Positions 63,599 to 64,000 of a stretch of 64,000 nucleotides of DNA are shown here, piece after piece. The notes beneath the pieces were generated by a model. It searched no databases. It was given only the letters and a program-made list of their open reading frames with translations, and was not told the DNA's origin. Every line of letters starts with the position of its first letter. The stretch's first letter is position 1. The stretch covers positions 868,001-932,000 of the forward strand of contig JAILXV010000001.1 of the NCBI GenBank assembly GCA_045430285.1, in the 5' to 3' direction. A program made the translations under genes and the position numbers. The DNA is from Agarilytica sp045430285. Its GTDB lineage: Bacteria; Pseudomonadota; Gammaproteobacteria; Pseudomonadales; Cellvibrionaceae.

Positions 63599-64000
63599 TT
63601 TGCCCCTCCACGCCCCATTCACTACTAGACACGACTAACGTCTATTATGATCTTTCATCAGCGAGATCGCCTACCTCCCCTTTCGCAAGACTAAACAAAC
63701 TCCAATCGGCTTACTCAATCACCCCAATAAATTATAAAGTGATGATTATTAACAACCTTATACTTATTGGCCCAAATCACTCCCTAATCATTGCGGGATC
63801 AGCTTCAGACTATATGTGCTTTATCGAAATCCAAGAAAAAATAGTACCTGCTATGTTACCATTTGAGGTTGTCGCACTCCCATCCTGATTAAAGTTTGTA
63901 CAGGGAGTGCATATCCCAAATATGAATATAGAGAAGCGAAGCGAGTTGTCTTTAACTTCTTCCGTTCAATACATAGATATAACGTTATTATGCCGCTACC

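Noticed and set aside
63586..63888. Open frame of 100 codons on the plus strand near the right end
   Set aside because: No ribosome site, no family features, and composition unlike a real protein; it overlaps the likely promoter of the zinc unit.
1..64000. CRISPR arrays, tRNA or rRNA genes, prophage or integron
   Set aside because: No regularly spaced repeats, no tRNA-like cloverleaf, no integrase or phage structural gene was seen by reading; a scan by dedicated programs was not possible.

Overview
The window is a chromosomal segment of a Gram-negative bacterium, most likely a marine gammaproteobacterium. The evidence is the YaeQ, YchJ, HrpB, PtsP, RimK and EfpL set, a TonB-dependent receptor, an RND efflux pump, and an aspartokinase of the ectoine-associated subclass. 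The genus cannot be fixed from sequence reading alone. Coding density is high. I saw no tRNA, rRNA, CRISPR array, prophage or intact insertion sequence.

Layout. 1-0.8 kb: the leading part of a periplasmic redox cluster (TlpA-like thioredoxin, DUF4266 lipoprotein, start of DUF3570). 1.2-5.7 kb: photolyase with a small membrane protein, a DUF6435-type peptide, and a TPR membrane protein coupled to aspartokinase. 6.1-8.7 kb: a complete arsenic operon (arsR-arsC-acr3-arsH) behind a palindromic operator. 8.8-12.5 kb: a periplasmic solute-binding protein, 3-hydroxyisobutyryl-CoA hydrolase, and a glutamate-synthase-like flavoprotein. 12.5-23.7 kb: three MscS-type channels, the ribosome-modification genes rimB and rimK with an aspartoacylase-like gene, a DUF21 membrane protein, PsiE, PtsP and DUF432. 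24.2-28.5 kb: a signalling operon (receiver-GGDEF-EAL, CHASE-PAS histidine kinase, stand-alone receiver). 28.6-37.2 kb: HrpB, a two-haem lipoprotein, a PhoX-like secreted protein, an ankyrin lipoprotein, and the cvfB-yaeQ-ychJ run. 37.3-42.2 kb: a CusBA-type copper/silver pump with a CopL-like metal-binding protein. 42.2-49 kb: EfpL, then a three-gene MukBEF-like SMC operon of the Wadjet/Mks type (jetA-jetB-jetC) without the jetD nuclease gene. 49-51.7 kb: molybdate transporter modABC. 52.2-60.8 kb: tannase/feruloyl esterase, a diguanylate cyclase gene split by a frameshift, a GNAT acetyltransferase, an acylating acetaldehyde dehydrogenase, an unrecognised two-gene unit, and an aspartoacylase. 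61-63.5 kb: a ZnuD-like His-rich TonB receptor with a small metal-binding exported protein.

The best candidates for something less described are four. The first is the jetD-less SMC operon. The second is the two-gene unit at 57.5-59.7 kb, where a protein with three internal repeats sits beside a FIST-like putative sensor. The third is the DUF4266 lipoprotein with a Gly-Gly-Gly-Cys-Gly-Cys-Asn tail. The fourth is the two-haem lipoprotein at 31.5 kb. The clearest single sequence event is the one-base frameshift in the diguanylate cyclase gene: an in-phase continuation of its GGDEF domain can be read in another frame directly after the premature stop.
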